A DNA stretch of 64,000 nt from positions 26,416 to 90,415 of the forward strand of contig NZ_LOAS01000025.1 in the NCBI RefSeq assembly GCF_001558155.1. Direction: 5' to 3'. The translations under genes were made by a program, and so were the position numbers. Positions 37,106 through 46,075 of the stretch are shown here, piece by piece. Under the pieces are notes generated by a model, which searched no databases, had not been told where the DNA came from, and saw only the letters and a program-made list of their open reading frames with translations. How positions within the stretch are numbered: position 1 is the stretch's first letter; every line of letters starts with the position of its first letter. This stretch comes from Aliiruegeria sabulilitoris (GTDB lineage: Bacteria > Pseudomonadota > Alphaproteobacteria > Rhodobacterales > Rhodobacteraceae).

Positions 37106-38476
37106 ATGAGCAAGACAGAGACATTGCTGCTGGGGCAGGTGCTGGATATCCATGCCAACCCGTTCGAGCTTCCGCCCGAAGAGGCCGCGCGCCATGAGCG
37201 CCGCGGTGCGGTCTTGTTGCGAGGGGGTACGATTGCCGAGACAGGCCCGGCGGAGAAGCTGCAAAAGGCCCATCCCCGCGCACAGGTGATCGACCACGGC
37301 GATGCGCTGATCCTGCCCGGTTTCGTCGATTCGCACGCCCATTACCCGCAAACGGCGATCATCGCCTCCTGGGGCAAGCGGCTGATCGACTGGTTGAACA
37401 GCTATACCTTCCCCGAGGAAATGCGCTTCGGCGACCCGGTTTATGCCGCCGAGATCGCCAACCGCTATCTCGACCTTCTGCTGGCGCATGGCACCACCTC
37501 GGTCGCCAGTTTCTGCACCATCCACCCGTCCTCCGTGACCGCCTTTTTCGAGGCGGCAGAGGCGCGGAACATGGCCGTCGCGGCCGGGCGCACCTGCATG
37601 GATCGAAACGCCCCCGACGGGCTGCGCGACGATGCCAAGAGCGCTTATGACGAGAGCAAGGCGCTGCTGGAGGCATGGCATGGGCGCGGGCGGGGGATCT
37701 ATGCGATCACGCCGCGCTTCTCGCCGACCTCCACGCCGGAGCAGCTCGAGGCGCTTGGCAGCCTGTGGAACGAGCATCCCGACTGCCCGATGCAGACCCA
37801 TCTGAGCGAGCAGACCGACGAGGTGGCATGGGTGCGCGAGCTGTACCCCTGCAAGCGCGATTATCTGGACACCTACGAGGCGCATGGGCTGCTGGGCCCC
37901 GGCGCCATGTTCGGCCATGCGATCTGGCTCACGGATGACGAGCGTGCCCGGCTGCGCGCAAGCGGGGCGGCGCTGATCCATTGCCCGACCTCGAACACCT
38001 TCATCGGCTCGGGGATCTTCGATACCGCGCGGGCCATGGGTGAGGGGCAGATCGTCGGGTTGGCCACCGATACCGGCGGCGGTTCGAATTTCTCCATGCT
38101 GCACACGATGGCGGCGGCCTACGAGATCGGACAGCTTGCGGGCAGCGCCCTGCATCCTGCGCAGTTGCTCTGGCTGGCGACCGAAGGTTCCGCGCGCGCG
38201 ATGCGCGCCGAGGGCCGGATCGGCACGCTGCGGCCGGGAACGGATGCCGATCTCGTGGTGCTCGATCTCGCCTCGACACCGGCCATTGCGCAGCGCGTGG
38301 CGCGGGCGGAGACGATCTGGGAAGCGGTCTTCCCGACCATCATGATGGGCGATGACCGGGCCATCGCGGCGGTCTATGTCGCGGGCGCACGGCACGAGGC
38401 ATTGGTTCCGGGCGGCGAGGGGGGCGGGCATAGCCGCGAGCTCCACCCGTTGATTTCCGACAGCCTGGGGCTCTGA
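37106..38476 (+). CDS. guaD: Guanine deaminase
   Basis: The 456-residue amidohydrolase has the zinc motif GFVDSHAHYPQ near residues 73-83, MQTHLSEQTDEV and HAIWLTDDE, ALIHCPTSNTFIGSGIF and the ATDTGGGSNFSML metal-site Asp. It deaminates guanine to xanthine. ATG 37106 is used; divergent from mgtE with about 100 bases between, and convergent with a CAP-domain gene. Confidence 0.95.
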   Translation: MSKTETLLLGQVLDIHANPFELPPEEAARHERRGAVLLRGGTIAETGPAEKLQKAHPRAQVIDHGDALILPGFVDSHAHYPQTAIIASWGKRLIDWLNSYTFPEEMRFGDPVYAAEIANRYLDLLLAHGTTSVASFCTIHPSSVTAFFEAAEARNMAVAAGRTCMDRNAPDGLRDDAKSAYDESKALLEAWHGRGRGIYAITPRFSPTSTPEQLEALGSLWNEHPDCPMQTHLSEQTDEVAWVRELYPCKRDYLDTYEAHGLLGPGAMFGHAIWLTDDERARLRASGAALIHCPTSNTFIGSGIFDTARAMGEGQIVGLATDTGGGSNFSMLHTMAAAYEIGQLAGSALHPAQLLWLATEGSARAMRAEGRIGTLRPGTDADLVVLDLASTPAIAQRVARAETIWEAVFPTIMMGDDRAIAAVYVAGARHEALVPGGEGGGHSRELHPLISDSLGL

Positions 38477-38480
38477 GGCC

Positions 38481-38945
38481 TCAGCAGCCGGGGCGTGCCA
38501 GCACCATCACCCAGATCCGGTCACCGGCCTCGGCCACGCCGAACTCCGAGACCTTGCGATGCAGCATGTTCTTGCGATGTCCCTTGGACTTCATCCAGCC
38601 GTCCACGACCTGGGGGGCGGTGGAGTAACCCTTGGCAATATTCTCTGCCATCAGGCACGCCCGGTAACCCCGGCGCGCGGCGCGGTCGCCCAACTGGCGC
38701 CCATCGGGGGACTGATGGGAGAAATATCCCCGCTTCGCCATGTCCGTGGCGTGATCGGCCGCGATTCGATCAAGTGCCGCCGAGCGGTTCAAGGCCGCCC
38801 GCCCGATGCGTTGCCGCTGCTTGTTGACAAGCGTCGTCATGCCCGATGTCGCCTCGGCGGTCAGCCAGAGATCCGTCGTTTCCTGCGGCGCGGGCGTGGC
38901 CCAAAGGTGTAGCGATGCCATCAGGGCAACGAGTGTCTGGAACAT
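38481..38945 (-). CDS. CAP/SCP-domain (PR-1-like) secreted protein
   Basis: The 154-residue protein has a signal peptide and a CAP domain with the family landmarks HATDMAKRGYFSHQSPDGRQ (His), CLMAENIAKG and GWMKSKGHRKNMLHRKVSEFGV near the C-terminus. Bacterial CAP proteins are secreted and of varied, often unknown, function. Two cysteines could form a disulfide. It sits between the two purine deaminase genes but faces the second one's strand. Confidence 0.88.
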   Translation of the reverse strand: MFQTLVALMASLHLWATPAPQETTDLWLTAEATSGMTTLVNKQRQRIGRAALNRSAALDRIAADHATDMAKRGYFSHQSPDGRQLGDRAARRGYRACLMAENIAKGYSTAPQVVDGWMKSKGHRKNMLHRKVSEFGVAEAGDRIWVMVLARPGC

Positions 38946-38990
38946 GGTGGCCTCCTGTCGTTTCGGAGGAGTTTACCCAGCAGAGGTTTC

Positions 38991-40331
38991 TCAGTCATTG
39001 ACCAATCGCCGGACGAGCCTGTTAGCGCACTCGGCCAGCATCCCGGCATCCAGCCCGCGCAGGATGCCGCCCGAGACAACAAGGCGCCCCTCGACCAGCA
39101 GGTCTCGCACGCGGCGCGGCCCGGCCAGCAGGAAGGCAACGGGATCCCAGGTGCCGGCGGCGTCGAGCCCGGACATGTCCCAGATGGCGATATCGGCGCG
39201 TTTGCCCGGCGCGATGACGCCGCATTCGGGCCGTCCGAGAACCGTGGCTCCGCCCAGCGTGGCGATTTCCAGCGCTTCCCGCGCGGACATCGCATCGGCG
39301 CCGAAGCTCACGCGTTGCAGCAGCATCGCCTGCCGTGCCTCGCTGGCCAGATCCCCGGCATCATTGCTGGCCGAGCCATCGACACCCAGCCCTACGGGCA
39401 CGCCGGCATCGCGCATCGCACGCACCGGGGCGATGCCGGAGCCGAGTCGGCAGTTCGAGCAGGGGCAATGGGCGACGCCGGTTCCGCTGCGGGCAAAGAG
39501 GTCGATCTCGCGCCCGTCAAGCTTCACGCAATGAGCGTGCCAGACATCTTCACCGGTCCAGCCAAGCTGTTCGGCATAGTCGCCGGGCCGGCAACCGAAA
39601 TTCTCCAGCGAATAGGCGATATCCTCGTCGTTCTCGGCCAGATGCGTGTGCAGGCGAACGCCTTTCTCGCGGGCCAGAATCGCCGAATCTCGCATCAGCT
39701 CGCGGCTCACTGAAAAGGGCGAGCAGGGCGCAAGGCCGACGCGCAGCATCGCGCCCTCGGCGGGGTCGTTATAGGCGTCGATCAGGCGCTCGCTGTCGCG
39801 CAGGATCGCGGCCTCGTCTTCCACCAGCGCGTCGGGCGGAAGGCCGCCCTTGCTCTCGCCGATGGACATCGAACCGCGCGTTGGGTGGAAGCGCAGCCCG
39901 ACCGTCCTTGCCGCCTCGATCGAATCGTCCAGCCGTGCGTCGTTGGGATAGAGGTAGAGGTGATCCGACGACATGGTGCAGCCCGACAGCGCCAGTTCGG
40001 CCAGGCCGAGCTGGGTCGAAACACGGATCTCCTCCGGTCCCATGCGGGCCCAGATCGGATAGAGCGCCTTGAGCCAGCCGAAAAGCAGCGCGTCTTGCGC
40101 GGCCGGTACGGCGCGGGTGAGGGTCTGGAAGAGGTGGTGATGTGTGTTCACCAGCCCCGGCGTGACAAGGCAGCCCGAGGCCTCCAGAGGCTCCGCGCCA
40201 TCGAGCGGCAACGCGTGGCCGATCTCGGCAATGACGCCGTCCATTATGCGGATATCCGCGCCGGTCAGTTCCCGGCGGGTCTCATCCATCGTGACGAGAT
40301 GGTCGGCATTTCGAACAAGCTTGTGGGTCAT
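38991..40331 (-). CDS. 8-oxoguanine deaminase
   Basis: The 446-residue amidohydrolase has the family zinc site VNTHHHLFQTLTRA, SSDHLYLYP, LHTHLAENDEDIAYS, VAHCPCSNCRLGSG and GVDGSASNDAGDL. This matches bacterial 8-oxoguanine deaminases (COG0402), which act on oxidised guanine and related purines, giving 8-oxo-hypoxanthine-type products. Its ATG overlaps the next gene's stop by four bases, so it is cotranslated with the inositol-phosphatase-like enzyme. Confidence 0.88.
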   Translation of the reverse strand: MTHKLVRNADHLVTMDETRRELTGADIRIMDGVIAEIGHALPLDGAEPLEASGCLVTPGLVNTHHHLFQTLTRAVPAAQDALLFGWLKALYPIWARMGPEEIRVSTQLGLAELALSGCTMSSDHLYLYPNDARLDDSIEAARTVGLRFHPTRGSMSIGESKGGLPPDALVEDEAAILRDSERLIDAYNDPAEGAMLRVGLAPCSPFSVSRELMRDSAILAREKGVRLHTHLAENDEDIAYSLENFGCRPGDYAEQLGWTGEDVWHAHCVKLDGREIDLFARSGTGVAHCPCSNCRLGSGIAPVRAMRDAGVPVGLGVDGSASNDAGDLASEARQAMLLQRVSFGADAMSAREALEIATLGGATVLGRPECGVIAPGKRADIAIWDMSGLDAAGTWDPVAFLLAGPRRVRDLLVEGRLVVSGGILRGLDAGMLAECANRLVRRLVND

Positions 40332-41131
40332 GCCAGAAGCGCCAGCGCCTCTTCGAGGATCTGCCGGTTCGCGGCGGCGACGACCTGGCCGCCGCCATGG
40401 GCGGGGCCGCCCTGCCAGTCCGTCACGCAACCGCCCGCGGCCTCGATTACCGCGATGGGGGCGCAGATGTCGTAATCGTTCAGCCCGGCCTCGATCACCA
40501 GGTCGATCTGGCCGATAGCCAGCAGGCCGTAGGCATAGCAGTCGGTCCCGAAACGCGTCAGGCGGGCCTTGCCCGAAACTCGCTCGAAGGCCGTTCGCTC
40601 CTCGGCGGTGCCGATCTCGGGAAAGGTGGAAAACAGGATCGCGTCCGGCAGTGCCCGCGGCGCGCGGGTGGACAGATCCCGGTCCCCATGCGGGCCGGAA
40701 TGGCGTGCGATATGGGCACCGCCTTCCCAGCGTTCACCGGTAAAGGGCTGGTCGATAATGCCGTGGACCGGGCCGTCCTCGGAGCAGATTGCGATCAGCG
40801 TGCCCCAGGTGGGCGTGCCGGCCATGTAGGCGCGCGTGCCGTCGATCGGGTCCAGCACCCAGCGGAATCCGCTGGTGCCGGGGGTGAAGCCGAATTCCTC
40901 GCCCTGGATGGCGTCCTGCGGGCGGCGTTCGGCGAGAACGGCCCGCATTGCCTGCTCTGCGGCGCGGTCCGCCTCGGTGACGGGATCGAACCCGGAGGAG
41001 AGCTTGTTGGCGATATCTAGGCCGGAAGACCGGAACAACGGCAGGGTCTTCCCCCGGGCCGCGTCGGCAAGCGCATTCGCGGTTTCGCTGATATCGCGAA
41101 GGAATTCTGGGGTGTGCGGGCTGTCTGTCAT
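40328..41131 (-). CDS. Inositol-monophosphatase-family phosphatase (histidinol-phosphatase type)
   Basis: The 267-residue protein has the family motifs GEEFG, WVLDPIDGTRAYMAG (metal-binding Asp, Ile-Asp-Gly-Thr) and DYDICAPIAVIEAAGG. In length and motifs it resembles HisN-type histidinol-phosphatases, but inositol or fructose-phosphate phosphatase cannot be excluded. Upstream partner of the 8-oxoguanine deaminase gene in one operon. Confidence 0.88.
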   Translation of the reverse strand: MTDSPHTPEFLRDISETANALADAARGKTLPLFRSSGLDIANKLSSGFDPVTEADRAAEQAMRAVLAERRPQDAIQGEEFGFTPGTSGFRWVLDPIDGTRAYMAGTPTWGTLIAICSEDGPVHGIIDQPFTGERWEGGAHIARHSGPHGDRDLSTRAPRALPDAILFSTFPEIGTAEERTAFERVSGKARLTRFGTDCYAYGLLAIGQIDLVIEAGLNDYDICAPIAVIEAAGGCVTDWQGGPAHGGGQVVAAANRQILEEALALLA

Positions 41132-41210
41132 CTGGGGCTCCGGTCCGGCAGGGCAGGGGGCGCAGGGCCCCCTTGCGCGGTAGCGGTGTGATGCGCCCCG
41201 GTCAACCCGC

Positions 41211-41570
41211 TCAGGCCGCGCTGGACAGCACCTTTGCCAGCTCGAACAGTTGCCGGCGCTGGTTCTCGGGGATCGCGTAGTAGGAGCGGACCAGTTCGAG
41301 CGCCTCGCGATCCGCCAGCAAGTCTCCGGCGGGCGTCTTGGAATCGGCGGCACTGTCCAGGCCGCCAAAGAAAAAGGTGATGTTGACATTCAACGCGTCG
41401 GAAATGTCCCAAAGCCGGGAGGCGCTGACGCGATTGGCGCCGGTTTCGTATTTCTGTATCTGTTGAAACTTGATCCCGACCTTTTCGGCGAGCTGTTGCT
41501 GGGTCATTCCCAGCATCCAGCGCCTGTGGCGAATTCGTTTCCCGACATGCGTGTCAACGGGATGAGTCAT
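41211..41570 (-). CDS. XRE-family HTH transcriptional regulator
   Basis: The 119-residue protein has a Cro/CI-type HTH near residues 15-55 (RHRRWMLGMTQQQLAEKVGI then KYETGANRVSASRLW) and a short C-terminal region ending in a helix (RSYYAIPENQRRQLFELAKVL). ATG 41570 follows GAGAGGAAAATTC. It is the type common as a stand-alone regulator in alphaproteobacteria. It lies 79 bases downstream of the phosphatase gene start in the same direction but is probably transcribed separately from its own promoter. Confidence 0.88.
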   Translation of the reverse strand: MTHPVDTHVGKRIRHRRWMLGMTQQQLAEKVGIKFQQIQKYETGANRVSASRLWDISDALNVNITFFFGGLDSAADSKTPAGDLLADREALELVRSYYAIPENQRRQLFELAKVLSSAA

Positions 41571-41910
41571 GAATTTTCCTCTCAACCAGAGCGTGCCATC
41601 TGGAGAGCGCCGGAAAAAGGTTTGGCGATATCAATCGAGACGGCGGGACATTAAACAACCTACGCCACGGATATCGCTGAAAAATCGGTAAAAAGCCAAG
41701 CAAATTCTTGTCGCCTTTAGGGGGTGGGCTGTCTGGCCGCATTCGCGCGATAGGCGAATTGCATTGCAATTTGCAAATCAGTACTGCGTTTTTCCGGGAA
41801 TGCATCGCGCGGTGCCCATGCGCGACGTCTCGAAACCCGCCTTGAAACGGAGTTTCCGTTGGCGTGGATTCTCCATAGGATGGCCGAAGCCATTTTTCAC
41901 GGAGCAGACG
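41571..41910. other. Divergent region between XRE regulator and quinone oxidoreductase, with nested inverted repeats
   Basis: No gene seen. Two overlapping inverted repeats lie in the middle: ATTCGC (41741-41746) with GCGAAT (41754-41759), and AATTGCA-T-TGCAATT (41757-41771), followed by a further TTGCAAAT half. They are plausible operator sites, perhaps for the XRE protein itself. A CTTTAGGGGGTG stretch lies upstream of them. Confidence 0.6.
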
Positions 41911-42873
41911 ATGCGCGCCTTTCAGATCCCGGATTTCGACACCCCTCCGCGACTGGTGGACGTGCCGTCCCTTCCGCCCGCCGCCGGCGAGGTGACCCTC
42001 GCGATCGAAGCCTGCGGGTTGAATTTCGCCGACCTGCTCATGTCCAAGGGCAAGTACCAGGAGCGGCCGGAGCCTCCGGTGACACTTGGCATGGAAATGG
42101 CCGGAACGGTTCTCCGGCTGGGAGAAGGTGTTGTGGGGCTCGCACCCGGCGACCGGGTTGCCGCGTTCAACGGCCAGGGCGGGCTCGCCGAGGAGGCGAA
42201 TGTGCCGGCTGATCGCTGTGTGAAGCTGCCCGAGGGAATGCCTGCGAGCCATGCCGCTGCCTTCCAGGTGGCCTACGGGACCTCGCACGTGGCGCTCGCG
42301 CACAAGGCACAATTGCAGCCGGGAGAGCGGTTAGTCGTGACCGGTGCGGCCGGAGGCGTCGGTCTGACCGCGGTGGAGATCGGTGCGCTTATGGGAGCGG
42401 AGGTTGTCGCCATTGCCCGTGGCGCGGAGAAGCTGGAAGTTGCCCGCAAGGCCGGGGCGACACATCTCATCGATGCCGAGAGCGAGGATATTCGTGGCCA
42501 GATCAGGGCGCTTGGCGGTGCCGACGTGGTGTACGAGGCGGTTGGCGGGGAGCTTTTCAACCAATGCTTCCGGGCGACCAACCCGGATGGCCGGATCCTT
42601 GCCATCGGATTCGCCGGTGGGGAGGTTCCGCAGATCAAGGCGAACCACCTTCTGGTCAAGAACCTCTCTGTGATCGGGCTGTACTGGGGCGGCTATCTCG
42701 CCTTTCACCCCTCCGTTCTGACGGACTCGCTGGCGCAGTTGTTCGACTGGTACGCGCAGGGGCGCCTGCAGCCGCATGTCAGCCACGAATTGCCGCTCGA
42801 TCGGGCAGCGGAGGCGTTGGAGCTGCTCAGGCAGCGGCGTTCGACTGGGAAGGTCGTGGTGACGATGCGGTAA
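41911..42873 (+). CDS. NADPH:quinone oxidoreductase-type MDR-family protein
   Basis: The 320-residue medium-chain reductase/dehydrogenase has the MDR N-terminal fold, AACGLNFADLLMSKGKYQ-type residues (CGLNFADLLMSKG), the Rossmann motif VVTGAAGGVGLTAVEIG, and no catalytic-zinc cysteine cluster, as in QOR-type zeta-crystallin proteins. It probably reduces a quinone or enal with NADPH. ATG 41911 is used; the longer frame lacks similarity. Its last 47 bases overlap the convergent LysR gene. Confidence 0.88.
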   Translation: MRAFQIPDFDTPPRLVDVPSLPPAAGEVTLAIEACGLNFADLLMSKGKYQERPEPPVTLGMEMAGTVLRLGEGVVGLAPGDRVAAFNGQGGLAEEANVPADRCVKLPEGMPASHAAAFQVAYGTSHVALAHKAQLQPGERLVVTGAAGGVGLTAVEIGALMGAEVVAIARGAEKLEVARKAGATHLIDAESEDIRGQIRALGGADVVYEAVGGELFNQCFRATNPDGRILAIGFAGGEVPQIKANHLLVKNLSVIGLYWGGYLAFHPSVLTDSLAQLFDWYAQGRLQPHVSHELPLDRAAEALELLRQRRSTGKVVVTMR

Positions 42874-43729
42874 GCTCGTCGCTGCGATAGGCCGCCCGCA
42901 CCAGTTCCAGCAAGGCATCCTCGGCACGCCCCCGCGCGAGTTCGGAGACGTAGAGGTTGATGGAATAGCTCGGCAAATCGGGCAAGTTTCCGTTATGATC
43001 GATCCTCTCCAGGAAGGGCGGCTCGGTTCCTTCCAGCATCAGTGCAATGGCAAGGTCGGCCCGGACGGTGGCTTCGATTGTGCGGTCAGATTCCGATTCG
43101 ACGGCGAGCTCCCAGGTGATCCCGCATTTCTCCATCGCTCGAATGCCGGCGGCGCGGAACATGCATTGACGGCCCGAACCGAAGCGCAAAGGCCGCTGGC
43201 GCCAGCATGAGCCGCCCTTTGCGCCAATCCAGACAAGGGGCTTTTCGCTCAGTACTTCCGCCGCTTCGGGGTGACTCTGTTCCGTGGTCAGGATCATGGT
43301 GAACTGCCCGCGCGCGAACTGGTCCAGAAGCGCCCTAGAATAGGAGGAGACGAGGTTCACCCGCACGCGCGGGAAGGCAGCGTTGAAGCGGCGCAGGATC
43401 TCGGGAACATGTGGATACACGATGTCATGTGGCACGCCGAGCGTGATCTCGCCGCCGAAATCATGCGCCGTGAGACGGTCGATGGCCTCGTCATTCAGGT
43501 TCAACATGCGGCGGGCGTAGGAAACAAGCTGTTCTCCATTCGACGTCAATGCCACGCCCCGCCCGGAACGTTCCAGCAACTCGACATCGAGCGACTCCTC
43601 CAACCTCTTGATCTGCATGGAAACTGCGGACTGCGTGAGGTTCAGGTAGCCGGCCGCACGGGTCACCCCGCCGCTATCGGCGACCGCCACGAAGGAGCGT
43701 AGCGCGGTCAAATCGAGATTGCGGGGCAT
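42827..43729 (-). CDS. LysR-family transcriptional regulator
   Basis: The 300-residue protein has an N-terminal HTH (LRSFVAVADSGGVTRAAGYLNLTQSAVSMQIK, split over residues 9-39) and an effector domain. Divergent from the DUF1127 gene and convergent with the quinone oxidoreductase, whose end it overlaps. The C-terminal end is Ser/Pro/Asn-rich. Target unknown; LysR proteins often autoregulate across the divergent region upstream. Confidence 0.88.
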   Translation of the reverse strand: MPRNLDLTALRSFVAVADSGGVTRAAGYLNLTQSAVSMQIKRLEESLDVELLERSGRGVALTSNGEQLVSYARRMLNLNDEAIDRLTAHDFGGEITLGVPHDIVYPHVPEILRRFNAAFPRVRVNLVSSYSRALLDQFARGQFTMILTTEQSHPEAAEVLSEKPLVWIGAKGGSCWRQRPLRFGSGRQCMFRAAGIRAMEKCGITWELAVESESDRTIEATVRADLAIALMLEGTEPPFLERIDHNGNLPDLPSYSINLYVSELARGRAEDALLELVRAAYRSDELTASSPRPSQSNAAA

Positions 43730-43854
43730 GTATCATCTCCTGTGATGAATCTGTTCAGAAACATTCGTTTTTAAAATGATGCATGATCCCCCATATAGAT
43801 CAAGAGAATTGATGGCAGGCGAAGCCTTGTTCACGAAAAGTTAAGGAAACCGCA

Positions 43855-44070
43855 ATGAGCGCACACAGCACCAATACACCGTTCGTCGGTGCCCTGCACC
43901 ACATGGGCTTCTTCTCCCGTATCATGGAGATGATCGCAGTTCACAAGCAACGCCGGGACCTGGCCAGGCTGGATGACAGCGCCCTCAAGGATATCGGCAT
44001 CAGCCGCTACGAGGCGGAAATCGAATCGTCCCGCCCGGCCTGGGATGTGCCGCATCACTGGATGGACTGA
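43855..44070 (+). CDS. DUF1127 family protein
   Basis: The 71-residue protein has the DUF1127 core LARLDDSALKDIGISRYEAE near residues 38-57 within a basic/aromatic context. Such short alphaproteobacterial proteins are often stress- or RNA-chaperone-associated and are regulated by sRNAs in related genera. It is followed by a terminator-like hairpin and a BI-1 gene. Confidence 0.9.
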   Translation: MSAHSTNTPFVGALHHMGFFSRIMEMIAVHKQRRDLARLDDSALKDIGISRYEAEIESSRPAWDVPHHWMD

Positions 44071-44154
44071 TCTGATCTTTCTGGCCGTTGGTAACGAAAG
44101 CGGTCGGGAAAGACTTGAAATAGGACCTCCGCCAGACGATATTTATCGCAAAGC

Positions 44155-44180
44155 CGCCCGCTGCATGCCAGCGGGCGTTT
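44155..44180 (+). terminator. Terminator-like hairpin between DUF1127 and BI-1 genes
   Basis: A perfect 9-bp CGCCCGCTG / CAGCGGGCG stem (44155-44163, 44169-44177) with a five-base loop, followed by TTTGT. The T-run is short, so termination may be partial. Confidence 0.6.
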
Positions 44181-44203
44181 GTGAAACACGAACGGAGGTA
44201 AAC

Positions 44204-44986
44204 ATGGCTGAATTCGACACGATCCGGACGGCTGGCGTCTCTGGCGCACGCGCTGCCCAGATCGACGAGGGCCTTCGTGCCCATATGAACAAGGTCTACG
44301 GCACGATGTCCGTGGGCATGCTCATCACGGCGCTCGCGGCGTGGGCCATCTCGGGACTAGCCACCACGACCGACCCGGCGCTTGCCGCTGCGCAACTGCG
44401 TCCTGACCTGTACATGACCAATTTCGGCATGGCGATCTACGCTTCGCCGCTGAAATGGGTGATCATGTTCGCGCCGCTGGCCTTCGTTTTCGGAATGTCC
44501 GCCGCGATGAACCGCATGTCCGCGGCGACCGCGCAATTGGTGTTCTATGCCTTCGCGACGGTGATGGGCCTTTCGCTCAGCTCGATTTTCCTCGTCTATA
44601 CCTCGACTTCCATCGCGCAGGTCTTCCTGATCACCGCGATCTCCTTTGCCGGTCTTTCGCTCTATGGTTACACGACCAAGAAAGACCTCTCGGGGATGGG
44701 CACCTTCCTGATGATGGGCCTGATCGGCCTGATCGTGGCGTCGATCGTGAACATCTTCCTGGCCTCCTCGGCCATGGCTTTCGCAATCTCGGTGATCGGC
44801 GTTCTCGTCTTCGCGGGCCTCACCGCTTATGACACGCAGAACATCAAGAACACCTACATCCAGATGGCGATGACTGGCGATAAGGAATGGCTGGGCAAGG
44901 CCGCGATCATGGGTGCGCTGAGCCTCTACCTGGACTTCATCAACATGTTCGTCATGCTGCTGTCGCTCTTCGGTAACCGCGAATAA
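44204..44986 (+). CDS. Bax inhibitor-1 / YccA family membrane protein
   Basis: The 260-residue protein has seven hydrophobic segments and the family end motif AYDTQNIKN...ALSLYLDFINMF. BI-1/YccA proteins are pH-sensitive ion-leak or protease-modulating membrane proteins; YccA modulates FtsH in E. coli. A clear ACGGAGGTAAAC ribosome-binding site precedes ATG 44204. A terminator follows. Confidence 0.94.
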   Translation: MAEFDTIRTAGVSGARAAQIDEGLRAHMNKVYGTMSVGMLITALAAWAISGLATTTDPALAAAQLRPDLYMTNFGMAIYASPLKWVIMFAPLAFVFGMSAAMNRMSAATAQLVFYAFATVMGLSLSSIFLVYTSTSIAQVFLITAISFAGLSLYGYTTKKDLSGMGTFLMMGLIGLIVASIVNIFLASSAMAFAISVIGVLVFAGLTAYDTQNIKNTYIQMAMTGDKEWLGKAAIMGALSLYLDFINMFVMLLSLFGNRE

Positions 44987-45011
44987 GCGAACCGATCAAG
45001 TTCTGAATGCG

Positions 45012-45040
45012 AAAGGCCGGGGAGACCCGGCCTTTTTCTT
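45012..45040 (+). terminator. Terminator after BI-1 gene
   Basis: 10-bp stem (45012-45021 with 45026-45035), GAGA loop and TTTTTCTTT. Confidence 0.9.
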
Positions 45041-45093
45041 TGCGTCGGTATGCTCTGTTCTTCGACAGGGATGCCGAATTTCTGGTGTAAGTT

Positions 45094-45140
45094 GGGGCGC
45101 TGCCCCCCCACCCGTGTTCTTCCGAGCGTTTTCCCCGAAG
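45094..45140. repeat. Dispersed intergenic repeat, copy 3
   Basis: GGGGCGCTGCCCC, then an arm reading TTCTTCCGAGCG, then TTTTCCCCGAAG: the same module order as the copy at 20927, with the second hairpin degenerate. A further CCGGGGGTGGGGGG run follows. Confidence 0.6.
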
Positions 45141-45255
45141 CATGCCGCCCGCCGGGGGTGGGGGGCGATCCGCAGGATCGTTTGCCAGTTTGCGCGCGAG
45201 CGATGGCTGTGTCACCAACGCGGACCAGCGAGGTCAACGTTCCAGCTCTATACCA

Positions 45256-45284
45256 AAAAGGCCGCGCGGTTTCCCGGCGGCCTC
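45256..45284 (-). terminator. Terminator of rpmG
   Basis: Stem AGGCCGC (45260-45266) with GCGGCCT (45278-45284); the minus strand continues into TTTTTGG. Located 26 bases after the rpmG stop. Confidence 0.82.
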
Positions 45285-45309
45285 ATCGGAGGTAAAGGTC
45301 AGGCAGATC

Positions 45310-45477
45310 TTACTTGATCTTGCCTTCCTTGTAGTCGACGTGCTTGCGTGCGACCGGGTCGTATTTCTTCACGACCATCTTCTCGGTCATGGTACGGGCG
45401 TTCTTCTTGGTCACGTAGAAGTGGCCGGTGCCGGCGGTGGAGTTCAGCCGGATCTTGATCGTCGTCGGTTTTGCCAT
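45310..45477 (-). CDS. rpmG: 50S ribosomal protein L33
   Basis: Reverse reading gives 55 residues starting [20 protein letters not shown] and including [20 protein letters not shown], the L33 pattern. It lacks the zinc-binding CxxC pairs, so it is the C- form. Too short for the usual ORF cut-off but unmistakable. Confidence 0.96.
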   Translation of the reverse strand: MAKPTTIKIRLNSTAGTGHFYVTKKNARTMTEKMVVKKYDPVARKHVDYKEGKIK

Positions 45478-45676
45478 CGCTTAGGATCTCCTGCGGGGCC
45501 GGCTTTCGTTTGCCCCTGGCGCCGAAGCGGTTCGCCAAAGGCCCCGCGCGCTGGCCGGGGTGAATCTGGAAACCCGTCGTTTAAGCACTCTGGCGGCGGA
45601 GTCAACAGAAAACACCACGGAGCTCGCCTGGTGTGTGTTCGCCTGCCCGGGCCCGTGGCCAAATCAAGAAAAATAC

Positions 45677-46066
45677 GCGCGGATGGCCTGTAAGCCGGAT
45701 TCTGTTCCAGGGCTGGCGCCCCTTCGATGACCATTCCTCTAGACGTGCCGTTGCCGACACGCTCAAGCTGCCTACCCGACCTGCCTGGGGCTGAAGCGGC
45801 CCTGGGGTCTGGCCCCGCGGAGGTCCTATCTGGCATTGCTCCCGGTGGGGCTTGCCGTGCCGGGACTGTTACCAGCCCCGCGGTGGGCTCTTACTCCACC
45901 GTTTCACCCTTGCTGCGCGAACGCAGCGGTCTGTTCTCTGTGGCGCTTTCCGTCGGGTTTCCCCGCCCGGGCGTTACCCGGCACCGTTGCTTCAGGGAGT
46001 CCGGACTTTCCTCGCGGCAGGCGGTGCAAGCACCGCCGAGCCCCGCGGTCATCCGGCCATCCGCGC
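45677..46066 (-). ncRNA. rnpB: RNase P RNA (type A)
   Basis: Read on the minus strand, the 5' GCGCGGATGGCC (complement of 46055-46066) pairs with the 3' GGCCATCCGCGC (complement of 45677-45688), forming helix P1. In between are the conserved GAGGAAAGTCCGGAC element after the first hairpins, and the ACAGAATCCGGCTTA element just before the 3' end. About 390 nucleotides, normal for alphaproteobacteria. It directly follows the amidase stop on the same strand. It processes the 5' ends of tRNA precursors with RnpA. Confidence 0.97.
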
Positions 46067-46075
46067 CCGCTGCAC

